A stretch of DNA of 64,000 nt from Bordetella genomosp. 12. GTDB lineage: Bacteria > Pseudomonadota > Gammaproteobacteria > Burkholderiales > Burkholderiaceae_B. Under the pieces are notes generated by a model. The model was given only the letters and a program-made list of their open reading frames with translations, had not been told where the DNA came from and did not search any database. Of this stretch, positions 38,139-48,930 are shown in pieces; the first letter of the stretch is position 1, and each line of letters opens with the position of its first letter. The stretch is taken from NCBI RefSeq assembly GCF_002261355.1, contig NZ_NEVU01000001.1, positions 496,001 to 560,000 of the forward strand, given 5' to 3'. The position numbers were made by a program, and so were the translations under genes.

Positions 38139-40127
38139 ATGGCGAAGTGGGGTTTGCGCAAGAAGTCCTTCATGGCGTTACTGCTGGCGTGCATCGTCAT
38201 GCTCGCGCCGGCCATTCTGATCGCCTGGTTCGTGTTCGACGGCGTGCGGGATCATTTCGGCCGCGCCTTCGCCGAGAACTTCACGCAGTTGAGCCGCCAG
38301 CGCATTCTGGCGCCCGTCTCGCGCGAGATGGCGCTGTCGATGCGTCTGGCCAATAGCGAAGTGACACGACGCTGGCTGCGCAATGAAAACGATCCGGCAG
38401 CACGCGAGCTGTTCTTCCGCGAGGCGGAGGGTTACCGGCATGACTTCATGGGCCATGCCTATTTCATCGCCAGCGCCGACAGCGGCAATTATTACTACAG
38501 CGATGCCGCCGGGCAATCCGACGCGCCCCGCTACACCCTGAGCCGCGACGCGCCGGACGATGGCTGGTTCTATGCCTCGCTGAAGTCGCCCGACAGCTAC
38601 AACATCAACGTCAATCCGGATCTCAAGATCAAGACCACCAAGGTCTGGATCAACGTACAGATCCGCGATGGCGATCGGGTTCTGGGCCTGAGCGGCGCCG
38701 GCCTGGATGTGGGCGGCTTTCTGCGTGAATTCGTCGACAGCGGCCGTGCCGGCGTCACGCCGGTCATCATCGATGAGCAGGGCGCCATCCAGGCATACAA
38801 GGACGCCACGCGCATTGCCTATAACTCCGGGGCGCAGGGGCAGGCCAAGGAGCACGGCCAGGTGTTCAGCCTGCTGGATGCCGGCGACAGCCGCGGCAAT
38901 CTCGAGGCGGCGATGCGCCAGGCCAAGGAGGATCCCAATGGCGTGGCCATGACCTGGGCCACGATAGACGGCGCCCGCCAGCTCGTGGCGGTGGCCTATA
39001 TGCCTGAACTGCGCTGGCATGCGGTCACCTTGGTGGATTTCGGCGCGGCGCGGGTGGTCGATCCGGGCTGGCTGTGGCCGGGGGTCATCGGCTTGGCCTT
39101 GTTGTTCATCGCCCTGGTGCTGTGCTTTGGTTTTGCGATCGAGCGCCTCATGCTGCGGCCGCTGCATCGCTTGCAGTTGTCGGCCCGCGCCATCGCCGAT
39201 GGCAGTTATGAGGTGAGCCTGCCGCCGGGCGGCCAGGACGAGATCGGCGATCTGAGCCGGGCTTTTGGCGTGATGGCCGAGAAGGTGCGCAAGCACACCG
39301 CCGAGCTGGAGAGCAAGGTGCGCGAGCGGACCTCCGAACTGGAGTCGGCCAACCGCGAAATGGCCGCGGCCCGCCAGAAGATCGACGCTTCGATCGATTA
39401 CGCCAGCCTGATCCAGCGCGCCATCCTGCCTGATCGCCAAATGACCCAGTCGCTGGGCGCACATCATTTCGTGCTCTGGAAACCGCGCGATGTGGTGGGC
39501 GGCGATTTCTACGTCTTTCGCTCCGACGGCGCGAACTGCCTGCTGGGCATCATGGATTGCGCCGGCCACGGCGTGCCGGGCGCACTGATGACCATGCTGG
39601 CGCGCGCGGCCATCGACCTGGCCGTCAGCGAGGCCGGCCCGCGTGACCCGGCCGCCATTCTCCGCCGCACCGACCATGCCATCCGCGCCATGCTGGCCGA
39701 TGCGCAACTGCCGCGGGCGCTGGCAACCAATACCGATGCCGGACTGGTTTATATTGACCGGGATAAGCGCCGTCTGATCTATGCGGGCGCCAAGATTTCG
39801 CTGTACGCCAGCAACGGCGAGGATGCGCACGAAGTCCATGGCGCGCGCCGGGCGCTGGGTGACAAGCGCATGGGAGAGTACGAGAACATCGAACTGCCGC
39901 TGCAGTCGGGCTGGACGTATTACCTGGTGACCGATGGTTTCCTGGATCAGGCCGGAGGCGAGTTCGGCTTCGGGTTTGGCAACACCCGTTTCGCGGCCAT
40001 GCTCAAACGCCATGCGCGCCGCTCGATGGACGAGCAGGCGCAGGCGTTTTCCCAGGTACTGGCCGAGTACCAGGGTGAGCTGCCGCAGCGAGACGACATT
40101 ACTTTGCTGTCCTTCCGTTTCGATTGA
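38139..40127 (+). CDS. siaA: SiaA-type sensor phosphatase (dCache-HAMP-PP2C/SpoIIE)
   Basis: 662 residues. Membrane segment about 12-32; an extracellular double-Cache-like sensor (about 35-300, with NYYYSDAAGQ and DGWFYASLKSP); second membrane segment about 312-335; HAMP (RPLHRLQLSARAIADGSYEV); a coiled coil; and a SpoIIE/PP2C phosphatase (KPRDVVGGDFYVF, MDCAGHGVPGALMTML, and C-terminal RDDITLLSF). In Pseudomonas SiaA dephosphorylates SiaC, controlling the diguanylate cyclase SiaD and aggregation. Order and spacing of the four genes match siaABCD. ATG 38139 follows CGGAG. Confidence 0.88.
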   Translation: MAKWGLRKKSFMALLLACIVMLAPAILIAWFVFDGVRDHFGRAFAENFTQLSRQRILAPVSREMALSMRLANSEVTRRWLRNENDPAARELFFREAEGYRHDFMGHAYFIASADSGNYYYSDAAGQSDAPRYTLSRDAPDDGWFYASLKSPDSYNINVNPDLKIKTTKVWINVQIRDGDRVLGLSGAGLDVGGFLREFVDSGRAGVTPVIIDEQGAIQAYKDATRIAYNSGAQGQAKEHGQVFSLLDAGDSRGNLEAAMRQAKEDPNGVAMTWATIDGARQLVAVAYMPELRWHAVTLVDFGAARVVDPGWLWPGVIGLALLFIALVLCFGFAIERLMLRPLHRLQLSARAIADGSYEVSLPPGGQDEIGDLSRAFGVMAEKVRKHTAELESKVRERTSELESANREMAAARQKIDASIDYASLIQRAILPDRQMTQSLGAHHFVLWKPRDVVGGDFYVFRSDGANCLLGIMDCAGHGVPGALMTMLARAAIDLAVSEAGPRDPAAILRRTDHAIRAMLADAQLPRALATNTDAGLVYIDRDKRRLIYAGAKISLYASNGEDAHEVHGARRALGDKRMGEYENIELPLQSGWTYYLVTDGFLDQAGGEFGFGFGNTRFAAMLKRHARRSMDEQAQAFSQVLAEYQGELPQRDDITLLSFRFD

Positions 40128-40147
40128 ATTTCTTCTTGGGGTAATGC

Positions 40148-40687
40148 ATGAACGCTGCCGATCTCTATGCGCTGGGCGAGCGGTTCGACCAGAACCGCGT
40201 GCTCCTGTGCTTCAACGGCCCGATCTCGCGCAGTTTGATCGAAGAAATCGGCAATGCGCTCAAGAACTACCTCAGCGCCGAGCATGCGCGGCCGGCCGAG
40301 GCCATGGACGTGTTTTCGGTCTACATCGAAATGGTCCAGAACATCCGCCAGTACGCGGCGGCCAATGATGCCGCCGAGGCGCGCGCCACCGTGGTCATCG
40401 GGCGCGGCGGTGAAAACCGCTATGAGGTGTCGGCGGGCAATCTCGTGAAATCGGCGCATGGGCAGGTGCTGGTGCACCGCATCGCCGAACTGGCCACGCT
40501 GGACAAGGTGGCCTTGAAAGCCGCTTACAAGGCGCAGTTGCACAAGCCGCGCGACCCCGGCGCGGCCAGTGGCGCGGGCCTGGGTCTGATCGATATCGCA
40601 CGGCGCGCGGGCGCGCCGCTGCGGGCCAGTCTCAGCCCCAGCGCGCAGCCTGGCTGGGATTTCTTCAGTCTCAGCGTGGAGATCTGA
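40148..40687 (+). CDS. siaB: SiaB-family protein kinase
   Basis: 179 residues with an HATPase-like fold. FSVYIEMVQNIRQYAAAN is the N-box region, and GAGLGLIDIARRAG corresponds to the G-box. In Pseudomonas SiaB phosphorylates SiaC at a threonine and opposes SiaA. It lies 20 bases after siaA. Confidence 0.87.
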   Translation: MNAADLYALGERFDQNRVLLCFNGPISRSLIEEIGNALKNYLSAEHARPAEAMDVFSVYIEMVQNIRQYAAANDAAEARATVVIGRGGENRYEVSAGNLVKSAHGQVLVHRIAELATLDKVALKAAYKAQLHKPRDPGAASGAGLGLIDIARRAGAPLRASLSPSAQPGWDFFSLSVEI

Positions 40688-40727
40688 GGCCATGCAAGCG
40701 CCCATGCAAGCAATTTTGGAGCGATCT

Positions 40728-41108
40728 ATGAGTAGTGACTTGAATATTGCCGGGACGCAGTCCACGCCAGCGATTCGCACGGACCGCGGCGCAGGCCTGC
40801 TGGTCATGGCCGGCGACTCCTATCCGGAGAACTCTTTCGAACTGTTCGGGCCCGTGATCGAGTGGGTGGAAGCCTTTCTGGCCGATGGCAGCCAGGCGCT
40901 GCGCCTGGAGCTGGAGCTGCTGTATCTCAACACCAGCAGCATCAAGGCGATCATGGATATTTTCGACATCCTGGAGTCCTTCCACCAGAAAGGCCAGGAG
41001 GTGGCCGTGACCTGGTACTACGACATGCGCAACGAGCGGGTGGGCGAGCTGGCCGAAGAATTCAAGGAAGACTGCACGTTTCCCTTCTCTGTCATCGGGC
41101 GGTCGTGA
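40728..41108 (+). CDS. siaC: SiaC phospho-switch protein (DUF1987)
   Basis: 126 residues. YPENSFELFGPVIEWVEAFL and LELELLYLNTSSIKAIMDIF are DUF1987 landmarks; the Thr in NTSS matches the phosphorylated threonine of Pseudomonas SiaC. Unphosphorylated SiaC binds and activates SiaD. ATG 40728 has GGAG seven bases upstream and is preferred to the one at 40692. The stop overlaps the siaD ATG by one base (TGATG). Confidence 0.87.
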   Translation: MSSDLNIAGTQSTPAIRTDRGAGLLVMAGDSYPENSFELFGPVIEWVEAFLADGSQALRLELELLYLNTSSIKAIMDIFDILESFHQKGQEVAVTWYYDMRNERVGELAEEFKEDCTFPFSVIGRS

Positions 41109-41902
41109 TGGCCGCCAAGTCCGACCTGGACCGGCAGATTGCCGATTTGTTGGCGGACCCGGCCCATGAGGGCCATCCCTTGCGCGCGGCGCTGGAGACG
41201 CTCTGGAAACAGGCCAACGAGCATATGGCCCGGATCGAACGGGTCACGCAGATCTCCGATGCCTATCAGTCCATGGCCTTGCACCGCGAGCAGGGACTGT
41301 ACGAACGTTTTGACCGCCAGCTGCAAAGGCTGGCCCGGATCGCACGCATCTCCGATCACTATCAGAGCATGATGCGGGACCTGAATCACACGCTGGAGGA
41401 AACCTCCCGGCGCGATCCCCTGACCGGCTTGCTCAACCGCCGTGCGCTGATGGACATCGTCCGTCAGGCCGTGGCGCGCTCCGATGCCAGCGGCAGGACC
41501 TTCGTGGTCGCCATGATGGACGTGGACCACTTCAAGTCGGTCAATGACCGTCATGGCCATGAGACGGGTGACCGGGTGCTGGTGGAGTTGGCCGGCGTGC
41601 TGCAGCAGAGCATGCGGGGGAGTGACCATTGCGGGCGTTGGGGGGGCGAGGAGTTCCTTCTGCTGCTACCGGACACGGATTTGTCCGCCGCCCAGCTGGC
41701 CATGGATCGTGTGGTCGGCGCGGTTCGCGGCCTGTCCATCGGCGTGGGCGGCGACGTCCTGCGTTTGACGGTCAGTGTCGGCATGGCCGACCACCAGATG
41801 GGCGAAAGCCTGTCCGAAACACTCAGCCGGGCCGATCAGGCGCTCTATCTGGCCAAACACGACGGCCGCGACCGGGTCGCACTGACCGGCGCCAAGCGCT
41901 GA
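41108..41902 (+). CDS. siaD: SiaD-type diguanylate cyclase
   Basis: 264 residues. An N-terminal helical stretch (1-105), the expected SiaC contact region, precedes a GGDEF domain starting SRRDPLTGLLNRRAL. The active-site motif is GGEEF (within RWGGEEFLLLLPDTD), and MMDVDHFKSVNDRHGHETGD is the metal/substrate loop, so it should make cyclic di-GMP. No RxxD inhibitory site is evident five residues before GGEEF. A run of seven G (41640-41646) encodes part of the active site. Confidence 0.9.
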   Translation: MAAKSDLDRQIADLLADPAHEGHPLRAALETLWKQANEHMARIERVTQISDAYQSMALHREQGLYERFDRQLQRLARIARISDHYQSMMRDLNHTLEETSRRDPLTGLLNRRALMDIVRQAVARSDASGRTFVVAMMDVDHFKSVNDRHGHETGDRVLVELAGVLQQSMRGSDHCGRWGGEEFLLLLPDTDLSAAQLAMDRVVGAVRGLSIGVGGDVLRLTVSVGMADHQMGESLSETLSRADQALYLAKHDGRDRVALTGAKR

Positions 41903-41990
41903 CGTTCCGCGGGCCTGGGCAAGGCCTGTCCCTGATTCTCTCTCCGGGGATTTCCCCCACTGGCGCCGGCTGCCCTTTGCGGTATATATT

Positions 41991-42018
41991 TCAAGCCTAA
42001 ACTATCAAGGCCTAAAAA
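41991..42018 (+). promoter_or_regulatory. Likely operator of the aminobenzoate operon
   Basis: TCAAGCCTAAACTAT (41991-42005) is followed by a near-repeat, TCAAGGCCTAAAA (42005-42017). CCTAAACTAT (41996-42005) is identical to 33139-33148 before the Liv-type importer, and 14 of 17 bases match when extended leftward. A T/A-rich TATATATT (41983) lies next to it. It is 56 bases before the first gene start. Confidence 0.55.
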
Positions 42019-42060
42019 TCTGTGTCGCCCTGGCGGGCAGGGCGCAAGGAGCGAGAGGCA

Positions 42061-44412
42061 ATGAAGATCGTATGCTTGGGCGGCGGTCCCGCCGGTCTGT
42101 ATTTCGGCCTGCTGATGAAGTTGCGCCATCCGGACAATGACGTCACGGTGATCGAGCGCAACCGGCCCTATGACACCTTCGGGTGGGGCGTCGTGTTCTC
42201 CGACGCGACGATGGAGAACCTGCGCCAGGCCGATCCGGTCTCCGCTCGCACCATCAGTGATGCCTTCAATCACTGGGACGACATCGATATCCACTTCAAA
42301 GGCCAGACGGTGCGCAGCGGCGGGCATGGCTTTATCGGCATCGGCCGCAAGCACCTGCTCAACATCCTGCAGGCACGCTGCGAAGAGGTCGGCGTGAAGC
42401 TGGTGTTCGAGACGCTGGTACAGGACGATCAGGAGATTGCCCGCCAATACGATGCCGATCTGGTCATCGCCTCGGACGGCATCAACAGCGTGGTGCGTGG
42501 CCGTTACGCCGCGACCTTCCAACCCGACATCGATCAGCGGCGCTGCCGGTTCGTGTGGCTGGGCACGCGCAAAGTTTTCGACGCGTTCACCTTTGCTTTC
42601 GTGCAGACCGAGCATGGTTGGTTTCAGGCGCATGCCTACCGTTTCGAGGATGGGCTGTCGACGTTCATCGTCGAGACTCCCGAGGAAACGTGGCAGGCCG
42701 CCGGCATCGATAAGATGAGCCAGGAGGACGGCATTGCCTATTGCGAGCAACTGTTCGCGCCGTGGCTGGACGGCAATCCCCTGATCAGCAACGCCACCCA
42801 TTTGCGCGGCTCGGCCATCTGGATCCGCTTCCCCCGCGTGATCTGCGACCATTGGGTGCATTGGAATACCCTGGAGACCGCGCGCGGGCTGCGCGATGTG
42901 CCGGTCGTCCTGATGGGCGACGCCGCGCACACCGCGCATTTCTCCATCGGCTCGGGCACCAAGCTGGCGCTCGAAGACGCAATCGAGCTGGCGCGCTGCA
43001 TGGATGCTGCACCCGGCAATCTGCCGGGCGCGCTCAAGCAATACGAGGCCGTGCGCAGCGTCGAGGTGCTGAAGATCCAGAATGCTGCCCGCAACTCGAC
43101 CGAATGGTTCGAGAACGTGGCCCGCTATGCCGACCTGCCGGCGGAGCAGTTTGCCTACTCGCTGCTGACGCGCTCGCAGCGGATTTCGCACGAGAACCTG
43201 CGGTTGAGGGATGCCGCCTGGCTGCAGGGTTATGAGGGCTGGCTGGCCGCGCAGGCTGGCCTGACGGTGCGCGAGGACGTGCGTCCGCCTTTGCCCATGC
43301 TGACCCCCTATCAAGCGCGGTCGGTGACGCTGCCCAACCGCATCGTGGTCTCGCCCATGGCCATGTACTCCTGCCAGGACGGTGTGCCGGGTGACTTTCA
43401 CCTGGTGCATCTGGGCGCGCGCGCCATGGGCGGGGCGGGCATGGTCATGGTCGAAATGACCTGCCCCTCGCCGCAGGCGCGCATCACCCCGGGTTGTCCT
43501 GGGTTGTGGAACGACACGCAGGCTCAGGCTTTCGCGCGTATCGTGGACTTCGTGCACGCCAATAGCCCGGCTCGCATCGGCATCCAGCTGGGCCACGCGG
43601 GCCGCAAGGGCTCGACCCAACTGGGTTGGCAGCGGATGGATCATCCTTTGCCCGAGGACAACTGGCCGCTGTTGTCGGCCTCGCCGCTGCCCTATCTGCC
43701 TGGGGTGTCTCAAGTGCCGCGCGAGATGACGCGGGCCGACATGGACGAGGTGCGCGAGACCTTCGTGGCGGCCGCCGAGCGGGCGGCGCAGGCCGGTTTC
43801 GACTGGCTGGAACTGCATTGCGCCCACGGTTATCTGCTGTCGAGCTTCATTTCGCCGCTGACCAATCAGCGCAGCGACGAGTACGGCGGCAGTCTGGAGA
43901 ACCGCTTGCGCTATCCGCTCGAAGTGTTCCGTGCCGTGCGGGCCGTGTGGCCGCAGGACAAACCCATGTCGGTACGGATTTCGGCGCACGACTGGGTCGA
44001 CGGCGGCATCGACGCCGACGCGGCGGTGGCGATTGCGCGCCGCTTCAAGGAGGCCGGCGCCGATATGATCGACTGCTCCTCGGGACAGGTGAGCCCGGAT
44101 CAGAAACCGGTTTATGGCCGCATGTACCAGACCCCGTTCGCCGATCGGGTGCGCAATGAGGCCGGCATTCCTACCCTGGCCGTGGGCGCGATCTTCGAGG
44201 CCGATCACGCCAACGGCATCATCGCCTCGGGCCGCGCCGACCTGTGCGCCTTGGGGCGTCCGCATCTGGCCGACGCGGCCTGGACGCTGCGCGAGGCCGC
44301 GCGCGTGGGCTATCGCGACACCGCATGGCCGCCACAGTATGTGGCGGGTAAACGCCAGCTCGAGACCAATTTTGAACGCGCCGCCAGCATGGCGCCCGGG
44401 GAGGCGAAATGA
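42061..44412 (+). CDS. 2-Aminobenzoyl-CoA monooxygenase/reductase-type flavoprotein (salicylyl-CoA 5-hydroxylase family)
   Basis: 783-residue fusion. Residues 1-400 are an FAD monooxygenase: [14 protein letters not shown] for FAD binding and [18 protein letters not shown] for the GD motif. Residues about 410-783 are an Old Yellow Enzyme-type reductase: [36 protein letters not shown], and [20 protein letters not shown]. This layout is that of the enzyme that hydroxylates 2-aminobenzoyl-CoA and then reduces the ring in the aerobic CoA pathway of anthranilate; the same family is also annotated as salicylyl-CoA 5-hydroxylase. It is first of seven closely spaced genes. Confidence 0.88.
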   Translation: MKIVCLGGGPAGLYFGLLMKLRHPDNDVTVIERNRPYDTFGWGVVFSDATMENLRQADPVSARTISDAFNHWDDIDIHFKGQTVRSGGHGFIGIGRKHLLNILQARCEEVGVKLVFETLVQDDQEIARQYDADLVIASDGINSVVRGRYAATFQPDIDQRRCRFVWLGTRKVFDAFTFAFVQTEHGWFQAHAYRFEDGLSTFIVETPEETWQAAGIDKMSQEDGIAYCEQLFAPWLDGNPLISNATHLRGSAIWIRFPRVICDHWVHWNTLETARGLRDVPVVLMGDAAHTAHFSIGSGTKLALEDAIELARCMDAAPGNLPGALKQYEAVRSVEVLKIQNAARNSTEWFENVARYADLPAEQFAYSLLTRSQRISHENLRLRDAAWLQGYEGWLAAQAGLTVREDVRPPLPMLTPYQARSVTLPNRIVVSPMAMYSCQDGVPGDFHLVHLGARAMGGAGMVMVEMTCPSPQARITPGCPGLWNDTQAQAFARIVDFVHANSPARIGIQLGHAGRKGSTQLGWQRMDHPLPEDNWPLLSASPLPYLPGVSQVPREMTRADMDEVRETFVAAAERAAQAGFDWLELHCAHGYLLSSFISPLTNQRSDEYGGSLENRLRYPLEVFRAVRAVWPQDKPMSVRISAHDWVDGGIDADAAVAIARRFKEAGADMIDCSSGQVSPDQKPVYGRMYQTPFADRVRNEAGIPTLAVGAIFEADHANGIIASGRADLCALGRPHLADAAWTLREAARVGYRDTAWPPQYVAGKRQLETNFERAASMAPGEAK

Positions 44413-45197
44413 CCGCTGCGACGGAATTGCAGGGGCGCCACGCCCTGGTGACGGGCGGCGCCCGCGGCATCGGGCTGGCCTGCGTGCGGGCACTGGCCGC
44501 CCGGGGGGCGGCCGTCACCCTGCTGGGGCGCAATGCGCAGACCTTGCAGGAAGTGAGCCGCCAACTGGCCGCCGAGGGGCTCGCGGTCGCGGCCGTGGCG
44601 GCCGATATCGCGCGCCCCGAGGACGTGGCCGTGGCGTTCGCCCAAGCCCGTGCGGCGCACGGGCCCATCCAGATTCTGGTCAATAACGCCGGCCAGGCCG
44701 TGAGCGAACGCTTCGAGCGGACGTCGGCCGACGTGTGGGAACAGATGCTGCAGGTCAATCTCAGCGGAACCTTCCACTGCACCCAGGCGGCGTTGCCGGA
44801 CATGCTGCAGGGCGGATGGGGGCGCGTCATCAATGTGGCCAGCACCGCGGGCCTGATCGGCTATGGCTATGTCACGGCCTATTGCGCGGCCAAGCATGGC
44901 GTGGTGGGGCTGACGCGCGCGCTGGCGCAGGAGGTCGCGCGCAAAGGCGTGACGGTCAATGCGGTGTGCCCGGGCTACACCGAGACGGACATCGTGCGCG
45001 AGGCCGTGGGAAACATCATGAAAAAGACCGGTATGGATGAAGCCGCCGCCCGCGCGCGGCTGGCCGAACGCAATCCCCAGGGCCGGCTGGTCTCGGCCGA
45101 TGAGGTCGCCGCGACGGTGGCCTGGCTGGCACTGCCGGCCAGCGCGTCGGTCAATGGGCAGGCCATCGCGGTCGATGGCGGCGAAGCCGCCGCCTGA
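44409..45197 (+). CDS. SDR-family dehydrogenase of the aminobenzoate pathway
   Basis: 262-residue short-chain dehydrogenase. [14 protein letters not shown] is the cofactor motif, NNAGQAV the NNAG strand, and the catalytic Ser-Tyr-Lys lie in INVASTAGL and [16 protein letters not shown]. By position it should oxidise a 3-hydroxyacyl-CoA intermediate in the beta-oxidation-like part. The ATG overlaps the previous stop by four bases. Confidence 0.85.
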   Translation: MTAATELQGRHALVTGGARGIGLACVRALAARGAAVTLLGRNAQTLQEVSRQLAAEGLAVAAVAADIARPEDVAVAFAQARAAHGPIQILVNNAGQAVSERFERTSADVWEQMLQVNLSGTFHCTQAALPDMLQGGWGRVINVASTAGLIGYGYVTAYCAAKHGVVGLTRALAQEVARKGVTVNAVCPGYTETDIVREAVGNIMKKTGMDEAAARARLAERNPQGRLVSADEVAATVAWLALPASASVNGQAIAVDGGEAAA

Positions 45198-45213
45198 ACA
45201 ATAAGGAGACAGC

Positions 45214-46065
45214 ATGACGAGCGAGGCACACAGCATGAAGCACCATCACCAACCTTGGGCTGGCTACCAGCCGCGGCATTTCCGCTGGGAAGTCAGTGCC
45301 GACGGTAAGGTGGGCAGCATCACGCTCAATCGGCCCGAACGCAAGAACCCGTTGACCTTCGACTCCTACGCCGAGCTGCGTGACCTCTTCCGTGGCCTGG
45401 TGTATGCCAACGACATCAAGGTGGTGCTGCTGGCCGGCGCGGGCGGGAACTTCTGCTCGGGCGGCGATGTGCATGAAATCATCGGGCCGCTCACGCGCAT
45501 GAGCATGCCGGAGCTGCTGGCATTCACGCGCATGACGGGCGATCTGGTCAAGGCCATGCGCGCCTGCCCGCAGCCCATCGTGGCCGCGGTCGACGGCGTG
45601 TGCGCCGGGGCGGGCGCCATGATGGCCCTGGCCGCCGATATGCGGCTGGGCACGCCCGAGACGCGCACGGCGTTTCTCTTTACCCGGGTCGGGCTGGCCG
45701 GCGCGGATATGGGGGCATGCACCTTGTTGCCGCGCATGATCGGGCAGGGCCGCGCCTCCGATCTGCTGTATACGGGCCGCGCCATGAGCGCCGAGGAGGG
45801 GTTGGCCTGGGGCTTTTTCAATGCCCTGCATGCGCCGCAGGCCTTGCACGAGGCCGGCGCGCAACTGGCCGCGCAGTTGGCCGCCGGGCCGACGTTTGCC
45901 CACGGCATGACCAAAAAGCTGCTGCATCAGGAGTGGAACATGGGGCTGGACGAAGCCATCGAGGCCGAAGCCCAGGCGCAGGCCATCTGCATGCAGACCC
46001 ACGATTTCCGGCGCGCCTACGAGGCCTTCGTGGCCAAGCGCAAACCCGTCTTCGAGGGAGATTGA
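45214..46065 (+). CDS. Enoyl-CoA hydratase/isomerase-family protein
   Basis: 283-residue crotonase-fold enzyme. [15 protein letters not shown] and [20 protein letters not shown] supply the oxyanion hole. At the usual catalytic positions the sequence reads [19 protein letters not shown], so one glutamate is replaced by Asp; this variant occurs in ring-processing relatives. It probably hydrates or opens the ring-derived CoA ester. It follows AAGGAGAC, so it has a strong ribosome site. Confidence 0.85.
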   Translation: MTSEAHSMKHHHQPWAGYQPRHFRWEVSADGKVGSITLNRPERKNPLTFDSYAELRDLFRGLVYANDIKVVLLAGAGGNFCSGGDVHEIIGPLTRMSMPELLAFTRMTGDLVKAMRACPQPIVAAVDGVCAGAGAMMALAADMRLGTPETRTAFLFTRVGLAGADMGACTLLPRMIGQGRASDLLYTGRAMSAEEGLAWGFFNALHAPQALHEAGAQLAAQLAAGPTFAHGMTKKLLHQEWNMGLDEAIEAEAQAQAICMQTHDFRRAYEAFVAKRKPVFEGD

Positions 46066-46068
46066 GCC

Positions 46069-47238
46069 GTGCCCGATACGAGCTGGATGAACTGGCCCTT
46101 CTTTGAGTCGTGGCATGCGGACATGGCGCGCGAACTGGATGCCTGGTGCGCCAGCGAGCTGCCGGGTATCGATCATCACGACACCGATGCGGCCTGCCGC
46201 CAGTTGGTGGCGGCCCTGGGGCAGGCGGGTTGGTTGCGCTATTGCGTGCCGGCGGGGCCCGGCGGCGCCTGGGGCGGCAAGCTGCCGGATGTGGATTCGC
46301 GTGCGGTGTGCATTCTGCGCGAGACCCTGGCGCGCCATGAGGGGCTGGCCGACTTCGCGCTGGCCATGCAGGGGCTGGGCAGCGGGGCGATTTCGCTCAT
46401 GGGCTCGGCCGAGCTGCGCGAACGCTATTTGCCGCGCGTCGCGCGCGGCCAGGCGATTGCGGCCTTTGCGTTGTCCGAGCCAGATGCGGGCTCGGATGTG
46501 GCGGCCTTGCAGTGTTCGGCCCGGCTGGAGGGCGACAGCTATGTGCTCGACGGCAGCAAAACCTGGATCTCCAACGGCGGCATCGCGGATTTCTATTGTG
46601 TGTTCGCGCGCACCGGCGAAGCGCCTGGCGCGCGCGGGATCAGTGCCTTCGTGGTCGATGCCGATACGCCGGGGCTGCGTATCGCCGAGCGCATCGACCT
46701 GATGGCGCCGCACCCCTTGGCCACGCTCTCTTTCGAGGACTGCCGCATCCCGGCGGCGCATCGGCTGGGCGAGGCGGGGCAGGGATTCAAGCTGGCCATG
46801 ATGACGCTGGATATTTTCCGCGCGTCGGTGGCGGCTGCGGCCCTGGGGTTCGCGCGCCGCGCGCTGGACGAAGGCCTGCAGCGGGCCCGTTCGCGCCGCA
46901 TGTTCGGCCAGGCGCTGGCCGATCTGCAACTGACGCAGGCCGCGCTGGGCGACATGGCTTGCGCCATCGACGGCGCGGCCCTGCTGACTTATCGCGCCGC
47001 CTGGACGCGCGACGTGCGCCGGGAACGCAGCACCCGCGAAGCGGCCATGGCCAAGATGGCGGCGACCGAATCAGCGCAGCAGGTGATCGACCGCGCGCTG
47101 CAGATGTTCGGCGGCGCGGGGGTGGTCAGCGGCCAGCCGGTCGAGAAGCTGTATCGGGAAATCAGAGCGTTGCGCATCTACGAAGGCGCCACCGAAGTGC
47201 AGAAGTTGATCATTGCCCGGGAACTGTTGAAAAACTGA
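46069..47238 (+). CDS. Acyl-CoA dehydrogenase
   Basis: 389-residue flavoenzyme. [33 protein letters not shown] and the C-terminal [17 protein letters not shown] (catalytic Glu region) are complete. It should form the double bond for the hydratase step on a cyclic or dicarboxylic acyl-CoA. The start is GTG at 46069, three bases after the previous stop. Confidence 0.9.
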   Translation: MPDTSWMNWPFFESWHADMARELDAWCASELPGIDHHDTDAACRQLVAALGQAGWLRYCVPAGPGGAWGGKLPDVDSRAVCILRETLARHEGLADFALAMQGLGSGAISLMGSAELRERYLPRVARGQAIAAFALSEPDAGSDVAALQCSARLEGDSYVLDGSKTWISNGGIADFYCVFARTGEAPGARGISAFVVDADTPGLRIAERIDLMAPHPLATLSFEDCRIPAAHRLGEAGQGFKLAMMTLDIFRASVAAAALGFARRALDEGLQRARSRRMFGQALADLQLTQAALGDMACAIDGAALLTYRAAWTRDVRRERSTREAAMAKMAATESAQQVIDRALQMFGGAGVVSGQPVEKLYREIRALRIYEGATEVQKLIIARELLKN

Positions 47239-47277
47239 TTCCGGTGGACTCGACACTTATAGCGACAGGGGAACACC

Positions 47278-48930
47278 ATGGAAGTATCGGCGCACACGGA
47301 CACCTTCGCCCGCGACAATCTACCGCCGCCCGAGCAATGGCCTGAGTTATTGCTCGACGGACCTGACACCCAGTATCCGGCGCGGCTCAATTGCGCCGTC
47401 GAACTGGTCGACGCCATGGTGCGCCAGGGCCAGGGCGAGCGCATCGCCCTGCGCTGGCCGGAACCGGGCGGCCAGGGCAGCATGAGCTATGCGGGATTGC
47501 AGGCGCTGACCAATCGCATCGCGCGCGTGCTGGTGGAGGATATGAAGCTGGAGGCGGGCAATCGCGTTTTGCTGCGAGGGCCCAACAATCCCATGATGGC
47601 GGCGGCCTGGCTGGGCGCCATCAAGGCCGGACTGGTCACCGTGCCCACCATGCCCTTGCTGCGCGCCAAGGAGCTCAAGCAGATCATCGACAAGGCGCAG
47701 ATCCAGGCCATGTTGTGTGACGCCCGGCTTCAGGACGAGGCACGGGACTGCCAGGATGCCGCCAGCGAGTACTTCTGCCCCACGCTCAGGCAGATCATGC
47801 TGTTCAACGACGATGCGCCGCAGGCGCTGGACAGCCTGGCCGCGGGCAAGCCGGCGGATTTTCAGGCTTGCGATACGGCCGCCGACGATGTCTGCCTGAT
47901 CGCTTTTACCAGCGGCACGACCGGCGCGCCCAAAGGGTGCATGCATTTTCAGCGCGACGTGCTGGCGATGTGCGATCTGTTTCCGCGCCATGTGCTCAAG
48001 CCCGGGCCGGACGATATTTTCTGCGGCACTCCGCCTCTGGCTTTCACCTTTGGCCTGGGCGGCTTGTTGTGCTTTCCGCTGCGCGTAGGGGCCAGCACCG
48101 TGCTGGCCGAGAAACTCACGCCCGAATCCCTGCTGCAGCTGATTCAGGATTTCCGCGCGACCGTCGTGTTCACGGCGCCGACCTTCTACCGCCAGATGGC
48201 GCCGCTGGCGAGCCGGTTTCGCCTGCAAAGCCTGCGCAAGAGCGTATCGGCCGGCGAGGCGCTGCCCGATGCCACGCGGCAGCTCTGGAAGCGGGCCACG
48301 GGCATCGAGATGATCGATGGCATCGGCGGGACCGAGATGATCCATGTCTTTGTCTCCAGCCCGTCCGAGTCCGTGCGGCGCGGCGCCATCGGCCAGGTCG
48401 TGCCGGGCTATATCGCCCAGGTGGTCGATGACGCGATGCAGCCCGTACCCCATGGCACGCCGGGCCGCCTGGCGGTCAAGGGGCCGACCGGATGCCGCTA
48501 TCTGGCCGATGCGCGGCAGATGAAGTTCGTGCAGCAAGGCTGGAATCTTCCCGGCGACACCTTTGTGCAGGATGCCGATGGCTATTTGTATTACCAGGCG
48601 CGCAACGACGACATGATCATCTCGGCGGGCTATAACATCGCCGGCCCCGAGGTCGAGGATGCGCTCATGCGGCACGAGGCCGTGGCCGAGTGCGGCGTGG
48701 TCGGCATGCCCGACGACGAGCGCGGTCAGGTGGTCGCCGCCTACGTGGTGCTCAAGCCCGGCTGCGAGGAGACACCGCAGCTGGCCGCGGCGCTGCAGGC
48801 CTACGTCAAGGAAAGCATCGCGCCCTATAAATACCCGCGCGTGATCCGCTTCGTCGTGACGCTGCCGCGCACCGAAACCGGCAAACTGCAGCGGTTCGTG
48901 CTGCGGCAGCTGGCTTCGGGAGGACGTTGA
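47278..48930 (+). CDS. 2-Aminobenzoate/benzoate-CoA ligase family protein
   Basis: 550-residue acyl-adenylate enzyme. AMP-binding P-loop LIAFTSGTTGAPKGCMHF, the hinge and RNDDMIISAGYNIAGPEVED, and catalytic Lys in LPRTETGKLQRFVLRQ are present. Similar length and sequence style to benzoate-CoA ligases. In this cluster it should activate 2-aminobenzoate, the entry step. Benzoate itself is less likely because no box genes are present. The stop overlaps the next start (TGATG). Confidence 0.88.
   Translation: MEVSAHTDTFARDNLPPPEQWPELLLDGPDTQYPARLNCAVELVDAMVRQGQGERIALRWPEPGGQGSMSYAGLQALTNRIARVLVEDMKLEAGNRVLLRGPNNPMMAAAWLGAIKAGLVTVPTMPLLRAKELKQIIDKAQIQAMLCDARLQDEARDCQDAASEYFCPTLRQIMLFNDDAPQALDSLAAGKPADFQACDTAADDVCLIAFTSGTTGAPKGCMHFQRDVLAMCDLFPRHVLKPGPDDIFCGTPPLAFTFGLGGLLCFPLRVGASTVLAEKLTPESLLQLIQDFRATVVFTAPTFYRQMAPLASRFRLQSLRKSVSAGEALPDATRQLWKRATGIEMIDGIGGTEMIHVFVSSPSESVRRGAIGQVVPGYIAQVVDDAMQPVPHGTPGRLAVKGPTGCRYLADARQMKFVQQGWNLPGDTFVQDADGYLYYQARNDDMIISAGYNIAGPEVEDALMRHEAVAECGVVGMPDDERGQVVAAYVVLKPGCEETPQLAAALQAYVKESIAPYKYPRVIRFVVTLPRTETGKLQRFVLRQLASGGR

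Noticed and set aside
41845-44493. Open frame of 882 codons on the minus strand opposite the flavoprotein gene
   Set aside because: Same GC shadow effect; the plus-strand product has complete FAD and OYE motifs.
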